From Myxococcales bacterium (GTDB taxonomy: Bacteria; Myxococcota; Polyangia; Nannocystales; Nannocystaceae), in assembly GCA_016793465.1 (NCBI GenBank), contig JAEUJW010000056.1, positions 30,019-94,018 on the forward strand: 64,000 nt of DNA. Reading direction: 5' to 3'. Below, in pieces: positions 7,847 to 16,157 of the stretch. The notes beneath the pieces were generated by a model, which did no database searches, had not been told where the DNA came from, and saw only the letters and a list, made by a program, of their open reading frames with translations. Each line of letters opens with the position of its first letter. Position 1 is the first letter of the stretch. A program made the position numbers and the translations under genes.

Positions 7847-8740
7847 TCAGGCGTCGGGGAACACGTCGGCGAGGGTGCGGGCGGTCAGCAGGAGGCCGGC
7901 CCAGGTCTCGAGCTGGGTGGTGTCGCTGCACTCGCTGATGCGGGCGTGCAGCTCCGGCGAGACGGTGAAGCCCTTGAGCTGGAGGAGCTTGAGCAAGATC
8001 TTGGCCTCGCCTTTGGCCTCGCCCTTGGCCTCGCCTGCGGTCGCGCCCTTGGCCCACCAACCGCGGGCGAGGTCGCTGTGGAAGGGGTTGGGATCTCCGG
8101 CTGTGCGCATGAGTTGCTCCAGGGCGAGTTGGGCGACCTTGCCGAGGTGGGCGTAGATGGCGTCAGGATAGAGGAGCTGGGATTCGCTGTCGAGGTCGCG
8201 GGAGACGATGATGGCGGCGAGCGCGACGTGTTCGACGCCGGGTTCGTGGGCGTGGGCGATGGCGGAGAGCACGGCGAGACGCGGGCAGGCGCGGGCGAGC
8301 TCGAGGTCGGAGATCCAGGGCACGTCGGCGGCGGTGAGGACGAAGGGTTGGATCCACCCGAGGCCGAAGCCGAGGTCGATGGGTCGGCGGTAGGCGGCGG
8401 CGACGTCGGGGTCGAGGGCGAAGATCACGACCATCGCCGGGCACTCGTACCTCGCGCGGGCGGCGGTCCAGTAGTTGGGGTAGCTGTAGAGCTTGCGCGG
8501 GTCGAACTCGTTCTGGACCTCGGTGATGAGCACGGCGCTCGGTCGTTCGGGGTCGCCGAGCAGGAGGATCGCGTCGGCCCGGAACTCGCGGAGGTTGAGG
8601 TCGGGCAGCTCGGAGGCGGTGACGCGGGGCAGGGCGCTGGCTGGGAGCTGGCGGGTCACCTCGTCCGGGAGCAGGCGCAGCAGCGTCTCCGGGGCGGTGC
8701 GGAGCACGTGGGTGACGAGCTCGTGCAGCAGCTTGGGCAT
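7847..8740 (-). CDS. Rpn/PD-(D/E)XK nuclease-like family protein
   Basis: 297 aa from ATG 8740. The N-terminal region has a PD-(D/E)XK-like arrangement (FRADAILLLGD...AVLITEVQNEFDPRKLYSYPNYW), where Asp and E-x-Q are candidate catalytic residues. The C-terminal GEAKGEAKGEAK tandem repeat is characteristic of the Rpn/DUF4351-type families found in many copies in cyanobacteria and myxobacteria. The family is linked to recombination-promoting nucleases, but the role of individual members is unclear. I prefer ATG 8740 over an upstream start because TTGCAC-N16-TACACT ends 10 bases before it and the upstream extension would overlap that promoter. Confidence 0.75.
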   Translation of the reverse strand: MPKLLHELVTHVLRTAPETLLRLLPDEVTRQLPASALPRVTASELPDLNLREFRADAILLLGDPERPSAVLITEVQNEFDPRKLYSYPNYWTAARARYECPAMVVIFALDPDVAAAYRRPIDLGFGLGWIQPFVLTAADVPWISDLELARACPRLAVLSAIAHAHEPGVEHVALAAIIVSRDLDSESQLLYPDAIYAHLGKVAQLALEQLMRTAGDPNPFHSDLARGWWAKGATAGEAKGEAKGEAKILLKLLQLKGFTVSPELHARISECSDTTQLETWAGLLLTARTLADVFPDA

Positions 8741-8750
8741 CGCGGCGCGG

Positions 8751-8778
8751 AGTGTAGATGCGCGGATCCGCGGTGCAA
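8751..8778 (-). promoter_or_regulatory. Promoter of the Rpn-like gene
   Basis: On the minus strand TTGCAC (8778-8773), 16-base spacer, TACACT (8756-8751), then 10 bases to ATG 8740. This decides the start of that gene. Confidence 0.6.
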
Positions 8779-8853
8779 TGCATTCGGGTGCGGGTCGTGT
8801 GTGAACGTCGATCGGCCGGAACACGGGGGCGGAGGTCGTGCGTAGCAGGCGAG

Positions 8854-9828
8854 GTGCAGGGCTCGCGGCGATGGTGGCTTCGGGGTGTGTCGCTCGCGGC
8901 GGTGACGACGCTGCCGGGGATGGCGTGGGCGAGGCGGGCGACGAGGTTCGAAGTGCCGGACGAGGCGGCGCGGGTGGCCGCGGCGGGGTCGCTCGAGGGC
9001 GTGCCGGAGGGGCTGCGGCCGGCGTTCACGGCGGGGGCGGACGACCTGCCGGTGGCCGAGCCGCGGGCGGGCGACTGGCTGGCGGAGCATGAGGAGGACG
9101 GGCAGACGTTCGCGCGGTTCAAGCGCGAGCGGCGGCACCGGCCGACGAGCGAGCGGCGGAGCATCGCCGTGCTGCCGCTCGGGAGGCTGGGGGAGGCGAG
9201 CCCGCTGGCCGCGGTGATGGCGTTCGGGGAGCGCTACTTCGGGATGCCGCTGGTGCGGCGGCTGACCACGCCGGTGGAGACGCTGGGCACGCGCAGCCGC
9301 GTGCATATGGGGCGGCGGCAGTACCACACCGGGGCGATCCTCGACGCGATGATCCGGCGGGTGCCCGACGACGCGTACTGCATGATCGCCGTGACCATGG
9401 CCGACCTGTATCCGGACCCCGATTGGAACTTCGTGTTCGGGCAGGCGCGGCTGTTCCAGCGCGTCGGGGTGTACAGCTTCGCCAGGTACGACCCGGCGTT
9501 CCACGGCGAGGCGCACGTCGCGGACACGCCGCGGCTGATCCTCCGGCGCAGTCTTAAACTGTTGGCGCACGAGGTCGGGCACATGTTCGGGGTGGAGCAC
9601 TGCATCCACTACACGTGCGTGATGAACGGCACCAACAACCTCGAGGAGACCGACCGCAGCCCGCTGCATCCGTGCCCGGTGTGCCTGCGCAAGCTGCACG
9701 ACTCGATCGGGTTCGACGTCGCCGAGCGCGAGCGGGGGCTGGCGGAGTTCTATCGGGCGCACGGGCTCGTGCCGGAGGCCGAGGTGGCCGAGCGGCGGCT
9801 GGCGCGGCTGGTCGCGGCGCGCCGATGA
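8854..9828 (+). CDS. Archaemetzincin-family zinc metalloprotease, probably Tat-exported
   Basis: 324 aa from GTG 8854 (the frame extends up to an ATG at 8758). The zinc site is the archaemetzincin signature: HEVGHMFGVEHC, then CVMNGTNN and the CPVC cysteine pair. An SRRWWLRG twin-arginine stretch with a hydrophobic core ending AWA follows the GTG start, which is why I choose it. Export via Tat would fit a folded metalloenzyme (inference). The gene is divergent from the Rpn-like gene; the next gene is convergent and starts at the following base. Confidence 0.82.
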   Translation: MQGSRRWWLRGVSLAAVTTLPGMAWARRATRFEVPDEAARVAAAGSLEGVPEGLRPAFTAGADDLPVAEPRAGDWLAEHEEDGQTFARFKRERRHRPTSERRSIAVLPLGRLGEASPLAAVMAFGERYFGMPLVRRLTTPVETLGTRSRVHMGRRQYHTGAILDAMIRRVPDDAYCMIAVTMADLYPDPDWNFVFGQARLFQRVGVYSFARYDPAFHGEAHVADTPRLILRRSLKLLAHEVGHMFGVEHCIHYTCVMNGTNNLEETDRSPLHPCPVCLRKLHDSIGFDVAERERGLAEFYRAHGLVPEAEVAERRLARLVAARR

Positions 9829-11349
9829 TCAGTCGGCGTCGTGCTCGTCGTGCTCGTCGTGCTCGCCGTGCCCGTGGTGGGTCGGGACCTCGATGCGGTG
9901 GACGGTCTCGACGACGCCCTGACGGATGGCGAGCAGGGGCTGGGGCATGAAGCCGCCGACCAGCAGGGTGCCCATCATGGCCAGGCAGGCGAGGTACTCC
10001 CAGCCGCGCAGGTCCTCGAAGGCGCGCAGGCTCTTGGCGTGGTGCGAGCCGGAGCCGAGGAAGGTCTGCTTGAACGCCTTGAACAGGGTGATGCCGTTGA
10101 TCGCGGTGACGATGAGGATGGTCGAGGCGACGAGCTCGTGCTCGTAGAGGAGGCCCTGGATGGCGAGGTCCTCGGCGACGAACGAGACGGTGCCGGGGAA
10201 GCCGACGGCGGCGGCGGACAGCAGGACGAACGCGGTGGCCATGCGCGGGGCGCGGTGGACGAGGCCGCCGAGCAGGCGCATATCGGTGGTGCCGGCGCGG
10301 GCCTCGACCTCGAGGGCGATGAGCATGAGGCCGCCGACCTCGACCACGGAGGACATCGACTGCAGGAGGCCGCCGGCCACGCCGGAGGCGTTGAGGGCGG
10401 CCAGGCCGGTGAGCACCAGGCCCATCTGCGAGATCCAGAAGTAGCCGACGACGCGGCGCAGGTCGTACTGGCCGACCGCGAGCATGGCGCCGTAGAGGGC
10501 CGTCGCGCCGCCGAGCAGCACGAGCGGGCCGGACATCTGCTGGTAGAGCTCGGGGAACACGGGCATGACCACGCGGGCCAGGCCGAACGAGCCGAGCGGG
10601 GTGATCAGCGCGAGCATGGCGGCATAGCCGGGGGCGCGGCCGGCGGCGGCGGTCAGCCACAGGTGCAGCGGGGCGATGCCCATGCGCAGGAGGGCGGCGA
10701 ACAGGAACAGGCCGCCGGCGACGCGGCCCCACACGGATGTGGCGCTGGTGAGGGCCTGGAGGTCGAGCGGGTGGGCGAGGCCGGCGGCGGCGGCCTCGCG
10801 GGCGAGCAGGACCACGGCGACGAGCGTGGCCAGGGCGGTGGCGCCGAGGGTCAGCGACATGACGACGTGGAGCGCGTGGTCGCGGGCGCGGCGGATGCTC
10901 TGCCACAGGGGGACGAGCGAGGCGACCCAGAAGATCGCCAGCAGCGACAGGTCGAGCGAGAGGAAGCAGCCGAGCAGGGCGCTCTCGGTGGCGAGGATCT
11001 GGGCGGCCGTGTCGCCGCGCAGGTCGGAGCGGGGGATCGAGAGCAGGAGGGCGAGGGCGAGGGCCGCGGTCATCGGCAGCAGCACGGCGTTGAGGCCGTC
11101 GACCGCCATGTGGAAGTGCATGCCGCTAAACAGCGAGCTCTCGAGGCTGTCGCGGGCGTAGGCGGTGACGCTGTCGCCCCAGCCGTTCTCGACGAAGAGC
11201 GCGATGGTGGCGAGGAACACCAGCCAGGCGGTGGCGAGGGCGGTGAGGCGCTGGATGCGGGTGTCGTGGATGACGAAGCGGACCAGCAGCGCGGCGACGG
11301 CCGGGAGCAGCCAGACCAGGGGGATTCCGAGCCTGAGCGCGGGGTTCAC
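9829..11349 (-). CDS. Antiporter-like membrane subunit (NuoM/NuoN-like), third gene of DAB operon
   Basis: 506 aa from GTG 11349. It has about 13-14 membrane helices of the proton-translocating complex I/Mrp antiporter fold, with the central segment RMGIAPLHLWLTAAAGRAPG in the position of the conserved Lys/His helix 7-8 motif. A His/Asp/Glu-rich C-terminus (HHGHGEHDEHDEHDAD) could bind metal. It begins in the GTGA overlap with the NuoL-like dabB, so they are translationally coupled. The canonical DAB pump is DabA plus one NuoL-like DabB; a second antiporter-like subunit here may extend the proton path (inference). Confidence 0.82.
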   Translation of the reverse strand: MNPALRLGIPLVWLLPAVAALLVRFVIHDTRIQRLTALATAWLVFLATIALFVENGWGDSVTAYARDSLESSLFSGMHFHMAVDGLNAVLLPMTAALALALLLSIPRSDLRGDTAAQILATESALLGCFLSLDLSLLAIFWVASLVPLWQSIRRARDHALHVVMSLTLGATALATLVAVVLLAREAAAAGLAHPLDLQALTSATSVWGRVAGGLFLFAALLRMGIAPLHLWLTAAAGRAPGYAAMLALITPLGSFGLARVVMPVFPELYQQMSGPLVLLGGATALYGAMLAVGQYDLRRVVGYFWISQMGLVLTGLAALNASGVAGGLLQSMSSVVEVGGLMLIALEVEARAGTTDMRLLGGLVHRAPRMATAFVLLSAAAVGFPGTVSFVAEDLAIQGLLYEHELVASTILIVTAINGITLFKAFKQTFLGSGSHHAKSLRAFEDLRGWEYLACLAMMGTLLVGGFMPQPLLAIRQGVVETVHRIEVPTHHGHGEHDEHDEHDAD

Positions 11350-12719
11350 GGGCGGCGCTCCTCGAGCGGGCTGGCGGCCGGGAGCGGCCTGGACAGCTCG
11401 GGGCCGATGGGCGGTTGGGTCTTCTCGTGGAGGGCGAGGAAGCGGTTCTCGAGGCGGCCGAGGGAGCGGGAGAAGCTCATGATGGGGCGGGTGATCCAGC
11501 GGTCGAGGGCGGCCTCGACGGCGAAGCGCTCGTGGGCGAGGCGGTACAGCCAGCGGCGGCGGACGAGGGCGACCTCCTCCCAGCGGGCGGCGGCTTCGTC
11601 CTGTTCGGTGCGGCCGAGCATGGCCTGGCGGGCGAGGGCGTCGTGCAGGGCCGAGGGGGTGCGCAGGAACTGGTAGTAGCGCAGGGTGGCGTGGGTGATG
11701 AGGTGGACGGTGGCGAGGTCGTGGAAGCCGAGGCCGCACTCGACGAACATGAGGCCGACCTGGGTGGCGGTGGCGTAGGCGACGGCGGACTTGGCGTCGG
11801 CGCTGACCTGGCTGCTGAGCGAGGCCATGAGCGCGGTGGCCAGGCCGATGACGATGAGGGCCGTGCAGGCGAGCGGCGAGTGGCCGAACAGGGGGGCCGC
11901 GCGGATCAGCAGGAACACGCCGGCGTGCACCGAGAGGCAGCCGTAGAAGATCGCGCTCGAGGCGGTGGGGCCCTCCATGGCGCGGGGCAGCCAGCCGCCG
12001 AGCGGGAACTGGGCCGACTTGCCCATGGCGGCGAAGGCGAAGCCGAGGGCGATCGCGGTGGCGGTGAAGCTGGGGGTGTGCGAGGCGGCGGCGGGGAAGA
12101 CGTCGGTCCACACGGTGGTGCCGAGCCAGTGGTGCAGGCGCACGCCGGACAGCAGCAGGCCGATGTCGCAGATGCGGTAGGTGACGAGCACGCGGATGGC
12201 GGCCTGGACCGGCTGGGTGCGCTCGTGGAAGAACCCGACGAGCAGCACCGAGGTGATGCCGACGATCTCCCAGCCGATGAACATGAGCTCGACGCTGCCG
12301 GCGAGGACCATCAGCTGCATGCCGGCCGCGAAGAACAGCATGAGCAGGAAGAACCGGATGAAGCCGGGCTCGCGGTGGAGGTAGGTGACGGAGAAGCGGG
12401 CGGTGGTGAGGACCATGACCGCGATGAAGGTCGACATGGCGACGGCGAGGCCGTCGACGAGCATGACGAGGGGGAACTCGTAGTCGACGGCCTGGTACCA
12501 GAAGCCGAGGCGGACGTCGGGGGAGCCGCCGGAGACGCGGTAGGCGACGCCGGCGAGGGCGCTGGCGAGGGACAGCCACAGGCCGACGGTGGCGATGCCG
12601 GAGACCACGCGCTCGGCGGGGCGGCCGGGCAGGGTGAAGAGGGTGGCGATGACGAGGGCGGCGAGGGCCGGCCACACGGGCGCGAGGACGAACAGGTGCT
12701 GCAGGAGGTCAGCCAGCAC
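11346..12719 (-). CDS. dabB: NuoL-like cation/proton antiporter subunit, DabB
   Basis: 457 aa. Proton-translocating antiporter family: GWEIVGITSVLLVGFF (helix 5 Glu), and GKSAQFPLGGWLPRAMEGPT (helix 7-8 Lys and Pro), as in NuoL and Mrp subunits. Shorter than NuoL, as DabB proteins are. Its start overlaps the end of dabA by 11 bases and its end overlaps the next gene by 4. Established work on Halothiobacillus and others shows DabA-DabB couple a cation gradient to bicarbonate accumulation; function here is by homology and gene order. Confidence 0.85.
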   Translation of the reverse strand: MLADLLQHLFVLAPVWPALAALVIATLFTLPGRPAERVVSGIATVGLWLSLASALAGVAYRVSGGSPDVRLGFWYQAVDYEFPLVMLVDGLAVAMSTFIAVMVLTTARFSVTYLHREPGFIRFFLLMLFFAAGMQLMVLAGSVELMFIGWEIVGITSVLLVGFFHERTQPVQAAIRVLVTYRICDIGLLLSGVRLHHWLGTTVWTDVFPAAASHTPSFTATAIALGFAFAAMGKSAQFPLGGWLPRAMEGPTASSAIFYGCLSVHAGVFLLIRAAPLFGHSPLACTALIVIGLATALMASLSSQVSADAKSAVAYATATQVGLMFVECGLGFHDLATVHLITHATLRYYQFLRTPSALHDALARQAMLGRTEQDEAAARWEEVALVRRRWLYRLAHERFAVEAALDRWITRPIMSFSRSLGRLENRFLALHEKTQPPIGPELSRPLPAASPLEERRP

Positions 12720-15700
12720 GCTTCACCTCCGCGGCCTGGGTCTGGATGCGGGCTGGGAGCAGGCAGTAGTCGCGGCCGAGGTACCAGTCCTCGGAGCGGG
12801 GCACGACCGGGAGCTTGACGGGGTTGGGGCGGTAGGGGCGAAAGCCGTGGCGGGCGTCGAACACGAAGATCTCGCGGGTCCTGGGGTCGATCGAGGCCAC
12901 GCGGATCCACTCGTTCTTGACGAGCTCGGCGACGGCGGGCTGGCGCGCCACGACCTGCAGCAGGGCGGCGGGCGAGGCCTCGACGACCACGGTGTTGCGC
13001 ACGGCCTCGTGCATCTCGGTCATCTGGGTCGGCAGGCCGGTGCGCAGGTCGGAGCTGGCGCCGTTCATCACGCCGACGAGGGCGGTGACGTTGTGCGGCA
13101 GCTTGGTGCCGGAGCCCATGCGCTCGGGGTCGACGGCGGAGCAGTAGTAGTCGAGGGCGATGCCGGCGCCGACCGGGGAGATGGCGGCGAGGGTGCGCTC
13201 GATGATCTTCCACTCGGGGTCGATGTCCGGGTCGTAGGACACGAGCAGCGAGCGGCGGTCGAGGAACAGGTTCTGGGTGAGGATGCGGCGGCCGACCACG
13301 GTGTTGGCGCAGGTGGCGTGGCCGAGCTCGGCGCGCGGCTGCGAGAGGTCGACGGCGCGGGCCTCGACGTGGCGGCGGGCGCGGGCGGGGCTCAGCCTGG
13401 CCGGGGCCGAGGCGAACCGGCGGCAGCGCTCGGCGGCGTTGCGGCGGCACATCTCGTCGAGGATCGGCTGGAGCCTGGCGACCTCCTCGCGGGCGGCGCG
13501 GGGCGCCTCGTCGAGGTCGATCCAGGTGATCGACTCGTCGCAGGTGTCGTAGAGGCCGGCGACGAAGTGCGTGTCGTCGGGGATGCGGATGCCCTTCTCG
13601 GCGACGCGCTGGCGGACGTCGGGGCGGTTGCCGGCGTGGGCCAGCAGGCGCGCGTTGGGGCCGCCGCTGCGGCCGCCGCAGGCGGCGCACGAGTAGGCGG
13701 CGAGCAGCGGGTTGTTGGCCGAGGTCGAGTCGTGGCCGAGCGCGACGATCAGCTTGCCGAAGTTCCTGGTCAGGCCGAGGTTCTCGAGCAGCGAGGTGAT
13801 GCGGCCGGCCAGCTCGTCGACGGTGAAGCCCGTGTAGAGCTCGCCGGCCGACAGCGTCTCGGCGCCCTTGCGGGTCGGGGTCAGGCGGGTCTTCGGGGTC
13901 GGCAGGAACCTCTCGCGGAAGCGGGTGCGCATGCGACCGGCGGCGCGCGGGGCGAACACGTCGAGCATCAGCGGGAACAGCGAGAAGATGCCGGCGGCGA
14001 TGCTGACGAACAGCCCGAGCAGCAGCGAGCGCGAGGCCCGACTGAACAGGTTGCTGACCTTGCCGAGGCGCTGCAGCCGCTGCTTGCGCAGCTCGGCCAC
14101 GCTGATCTGCATGGTCAGCGGCTGCTCGTCGATGCGGTGCTGCGGGGTGACGATGACCGGGCACAGCGGGAAGGTGCTGGGGTCGTCGATGCCCTGGTAG
14201 GCGAACGGGATGCCGAAGAACCCGGGGCCGCCGAACGTCTCGACCTCGGGCGAGAGCTCCTCGAGGTAGCGGCGCGACGACTCGAAGCGGTCGTCGAGGC
14301 ACAGCAGCACGTGCCAGCGCGGCTGGACCTTGACGAGGGTCCGCTGGTTGTGCAGCACGTTGGCGTGGATGGCGTCGAGCAGCTCGCAGCGGTAGTGGTG
14401 CTCGTAGGCCTCGTGCCAGATGCGGGCGCGCTCGCGGTCGCTGAACTTGTCGATGAAGCCGAGGGCCTGGTCGATGGTCGAGCGCTTGGCCGAGCGGATG
14501 CCGCCGGCGTCGAGGCCGGCGAACTGGGCCAGGAGGAACAGCGGCCAGGCGGTGTCGTGGGGGCCGCGCAGCTCGGGCGGGGCGATGCGCGGGAGGCCGG
14601 CGCAGAACAGGCGGATCTCGGCGACCGAGCCGCGGTGGCCGAGGCGGCGGGCGATGTCCTCGAAGGCGAAGCGGTCGAGCGCGAGGCGGACGGCGAGGTA
14701 GTCGATGAGGTCGATGCGGGCGCGCGAGCGGCCGATCGGCCCGGGCGCGGCCTGCAGGCGGAAGAACATGCCGGCCCAGCCGTGCAGCTGCAGCAGCGTG
14801 GACTCGACGTACTCGTCGAGCTCGTCGTCGGCGACGCCGAGCTCGCCGAGGATCTCGAGGGCGGCGTCCTCGGCCTCGACGCCGCGCGCCTGCCAGTCGG
14901 CGAGGCGGTCGCCGAGGCTGTGCAGCCAGCCGGGGCGGATCGACCGCCCGGCCAGGCCGACGCGCATCCAGGCCTGGAAGAACCCCTTCTCGCGGTCGGG
15001 CATCGACCAGTGCGACTGGCCGCGGTCGAGGAACGAGGCGCACAGCGGGATCAGGGTGCCGTGGACCAGCTCGTTGGCGTCCTCGTCGGAGACGGCGAGC
15101 AGGAGCTCGCGGTGGAGGCGCGGGCGGCGGACCTCGGGGCGCAGCTGGCCCTCGTGGTGGCGGCAGGCGTCGACGCAGGCGGTCCACAGGGCGCGCACGG
15201 CCACGGCCTCGCGGGCGGCCGGGAAGGCCTCGCGGCGCGGGCGGGCGCCGAGCAGGGCGGCGAGCTCCTCGCTCAGCGTGCGGAACGCGGGCTCGCCGAC
15301 GATGGTGCGGGCGACGTCCTCGGGCACACGCTCGCCGGAGGTCGCCAGCAGGTCGGCGAGCCACACGTCGGTGGATGCGAGGATCGACTTGCGGATCTCC
15401 GGCGAGACCTCGGGGTGGAAGTAGGTCGTGGCCTCCTTCTCGACGACCTGCCAGTGGAGGTCGGCCGGGGTCTCGGCGCACAGGCCGTAGCGGATGATCA
15501 GCCGCGCCGTGGTGTGCTCGCTCGGGAACCCGGGCGCGATCGGGTTGCGCGTCAGGTTCTCGTCGGCGAGCACCGCGTCGAGGTCGGCCTCGGTGATGCG
15601 CCCGCGGGCCATCTCCTGGCGGTAGCGTTCCTCGGGGTAGTAGCCGCGGATGCCGAGCATGCGCTCGGCCCGGGCGATGCCCTCGTGGAACGGCAGGTCC

Positions 15701-15840
15701 TGGAAGGCGACCATCAGGTTGTTGTGGACGAACACCTCGAGCGGCGCCTGGATCGGCAGGTAGTGCGAGCTCCGCTGCAGGGCGGTCCGCAGGCGGGTCC
15801 GTCGCTGCGACGTCGCGGACGAGTGGGATGCGTCGGCCAT
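12709..15840 (-). CDS. dabA: Inorganic carbon transporter subunit DabA (DUF2309)
   Basis: 1043 aa, typical of the family. The carbonic-anhydrase-like zinc site is intact: a C-x-D pair in LLCLDDRFESSRR (about residue 510), and His and Cys 15 residues apart in GHDSTSANN...AAYSCAACGG, matching the spacing of the Halothiobacillus zinc ligands. The N-terminus carries HNNLMVAFQDLPFHEG, a family hallmark. It has no clear membrane helices apart from one hydrophobic stretch near the middle. With DabB it forms an energy-coupled CO2/bicarbonate uptake complex. In a presumed heterotroph the likely purpose is supplying bicarbonate to carboxylases at low CO2 (inference). Confidence 0.9.
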   Translation of the reverse strand: MADASHSSATSQRRTRLRTALQRSSHYLPIQAPLEVFVHNNLMVAFQDLPFHEGIARAERMLGIRGYYPEERYRQEMARGRITEADLDAVLADENLTRNPIAPGFPSEHTTARLIIRYGLCAETPADLHWQVVEKEATTYFHPEVSPEIRKSILASTDVWLADLLATSGERVPEDVARTIVGEPAFRTLSEELAALLGARPRREAFPAAREAVAVRALWTACVDACRHHEGQLRPEVRRPRLHRELLLAVSDEDANELVHGTLIPLCASFLDRGQSHWSMPDREKGFFQAWMRVGLAGRSIRPGWLHSLGDRLADWQARGVEAEDAALEILGELGVADDELDEYVESTLLQLHGWAGMFFRLQAAPGPIGRSRARIDLIDYLAVRLALDRFAFEDIARRLGHRGSVAEIRLFCAGLPRIAPPELRGPHDTAWPLFLLAQFAGLDAGGIRSAKRSTIDQALGFIDKFSDRERARIWHEAYEHHYRCELLDAIHANVLHNQRTLVKVQPRWHVLLCLDDRFESSRRYLEELSPEVETFGGPGFFGIPFAYQGIDDPSTFPLCPVIVTPQHRIDEQPLTMQISVAELRKQRLQRLGKVSNLFSRASRSLLLGLFVSIAAGIFSLFPLMLDVFAPRAAGRMRTRFRERFLPTPKTRLTPTRKGAETLSAGELYTGFTVDELAGRITSLLENLGLTRNFGKLIVALGHDSTSANNPLLAAYSCAACGGRSGGPNARLLAHAGNRPDVRQRVAEKGIRIPDDTHFVAGLYDTCDESITWIDLDEAPRAAREEVARLQPILDEMCRRNAAERCRRFASAPARLSPARARRHVEARAVDLSQPRAELGHATCANTVVGRRILTQNLFLDRRSLLVSYDPDIDPEWKIIERTLAAISPVGAGIALDYYCSAVDPERMGSGTKLPHNVTALVGVMNGASSDLRTGLPTQMTEMHEAVRNTVVVEASPAALLQVVARQPAVAELVKNEWIRVASIDPRTREIFVFDARHGFRPYRPNPVKLPVVPRSEDWYLGRDYCLLPARIQTQAAEVKRAG

Positions 15841-16157
15841 CGTGGCGGCCTCCCGGGGCCGCTTTGTTTGCAGCCTAAACGGGTGTTCGCGATGTCTGCA
15901 AGAAGGGCGGAAGACTTATTCGCGTATGACCACACCCATTTTGAGGGCCTCTCTAAACGACGTTCGTGGGCGGGTCGCTCGGATCTGCCGGGGCACGATC
16001 ACGGCGCGATGGATGGTCGTTAAAACAGGCTTAGGTGGTCATGTTATTGACGTCCGGTATGCCGCCATCACCCCGGAGATCGCGTCCTGGCGCGCCGAGC
16101 GAAACGTGTTGCCCGAATGGGTGGTGCTGAAACCATGTTCTACGGCGTGTGACGGGC
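15841..16157. other. Less GC-rich intergenic region upstream of dabA
   Basis: 317 bases between dabA and the DUF255 gene with noticeably lower GC than the flanks. On the minus strand TAGGCT lies about 28 bases before the dabA ATG with a GGGAGG Shine-Dalgarno in between, so dabA appears to have a conventional leader. A plus-strand frame from ATG 15926 (MTTPILRASLNDVRG...) stays open into the 3' end of the DUF255 gene but has unusual codon use and no known family. I do not call it a gene. Confidence 0.5.

Noticed and set aside
9554..10906. Arg/Pro-rich minus-strand frames such as those opposite the archaemetzincin gene
   Set aside because: Shadow frames; arginine/proline runs arise from reading GC-rich genes out of frame.
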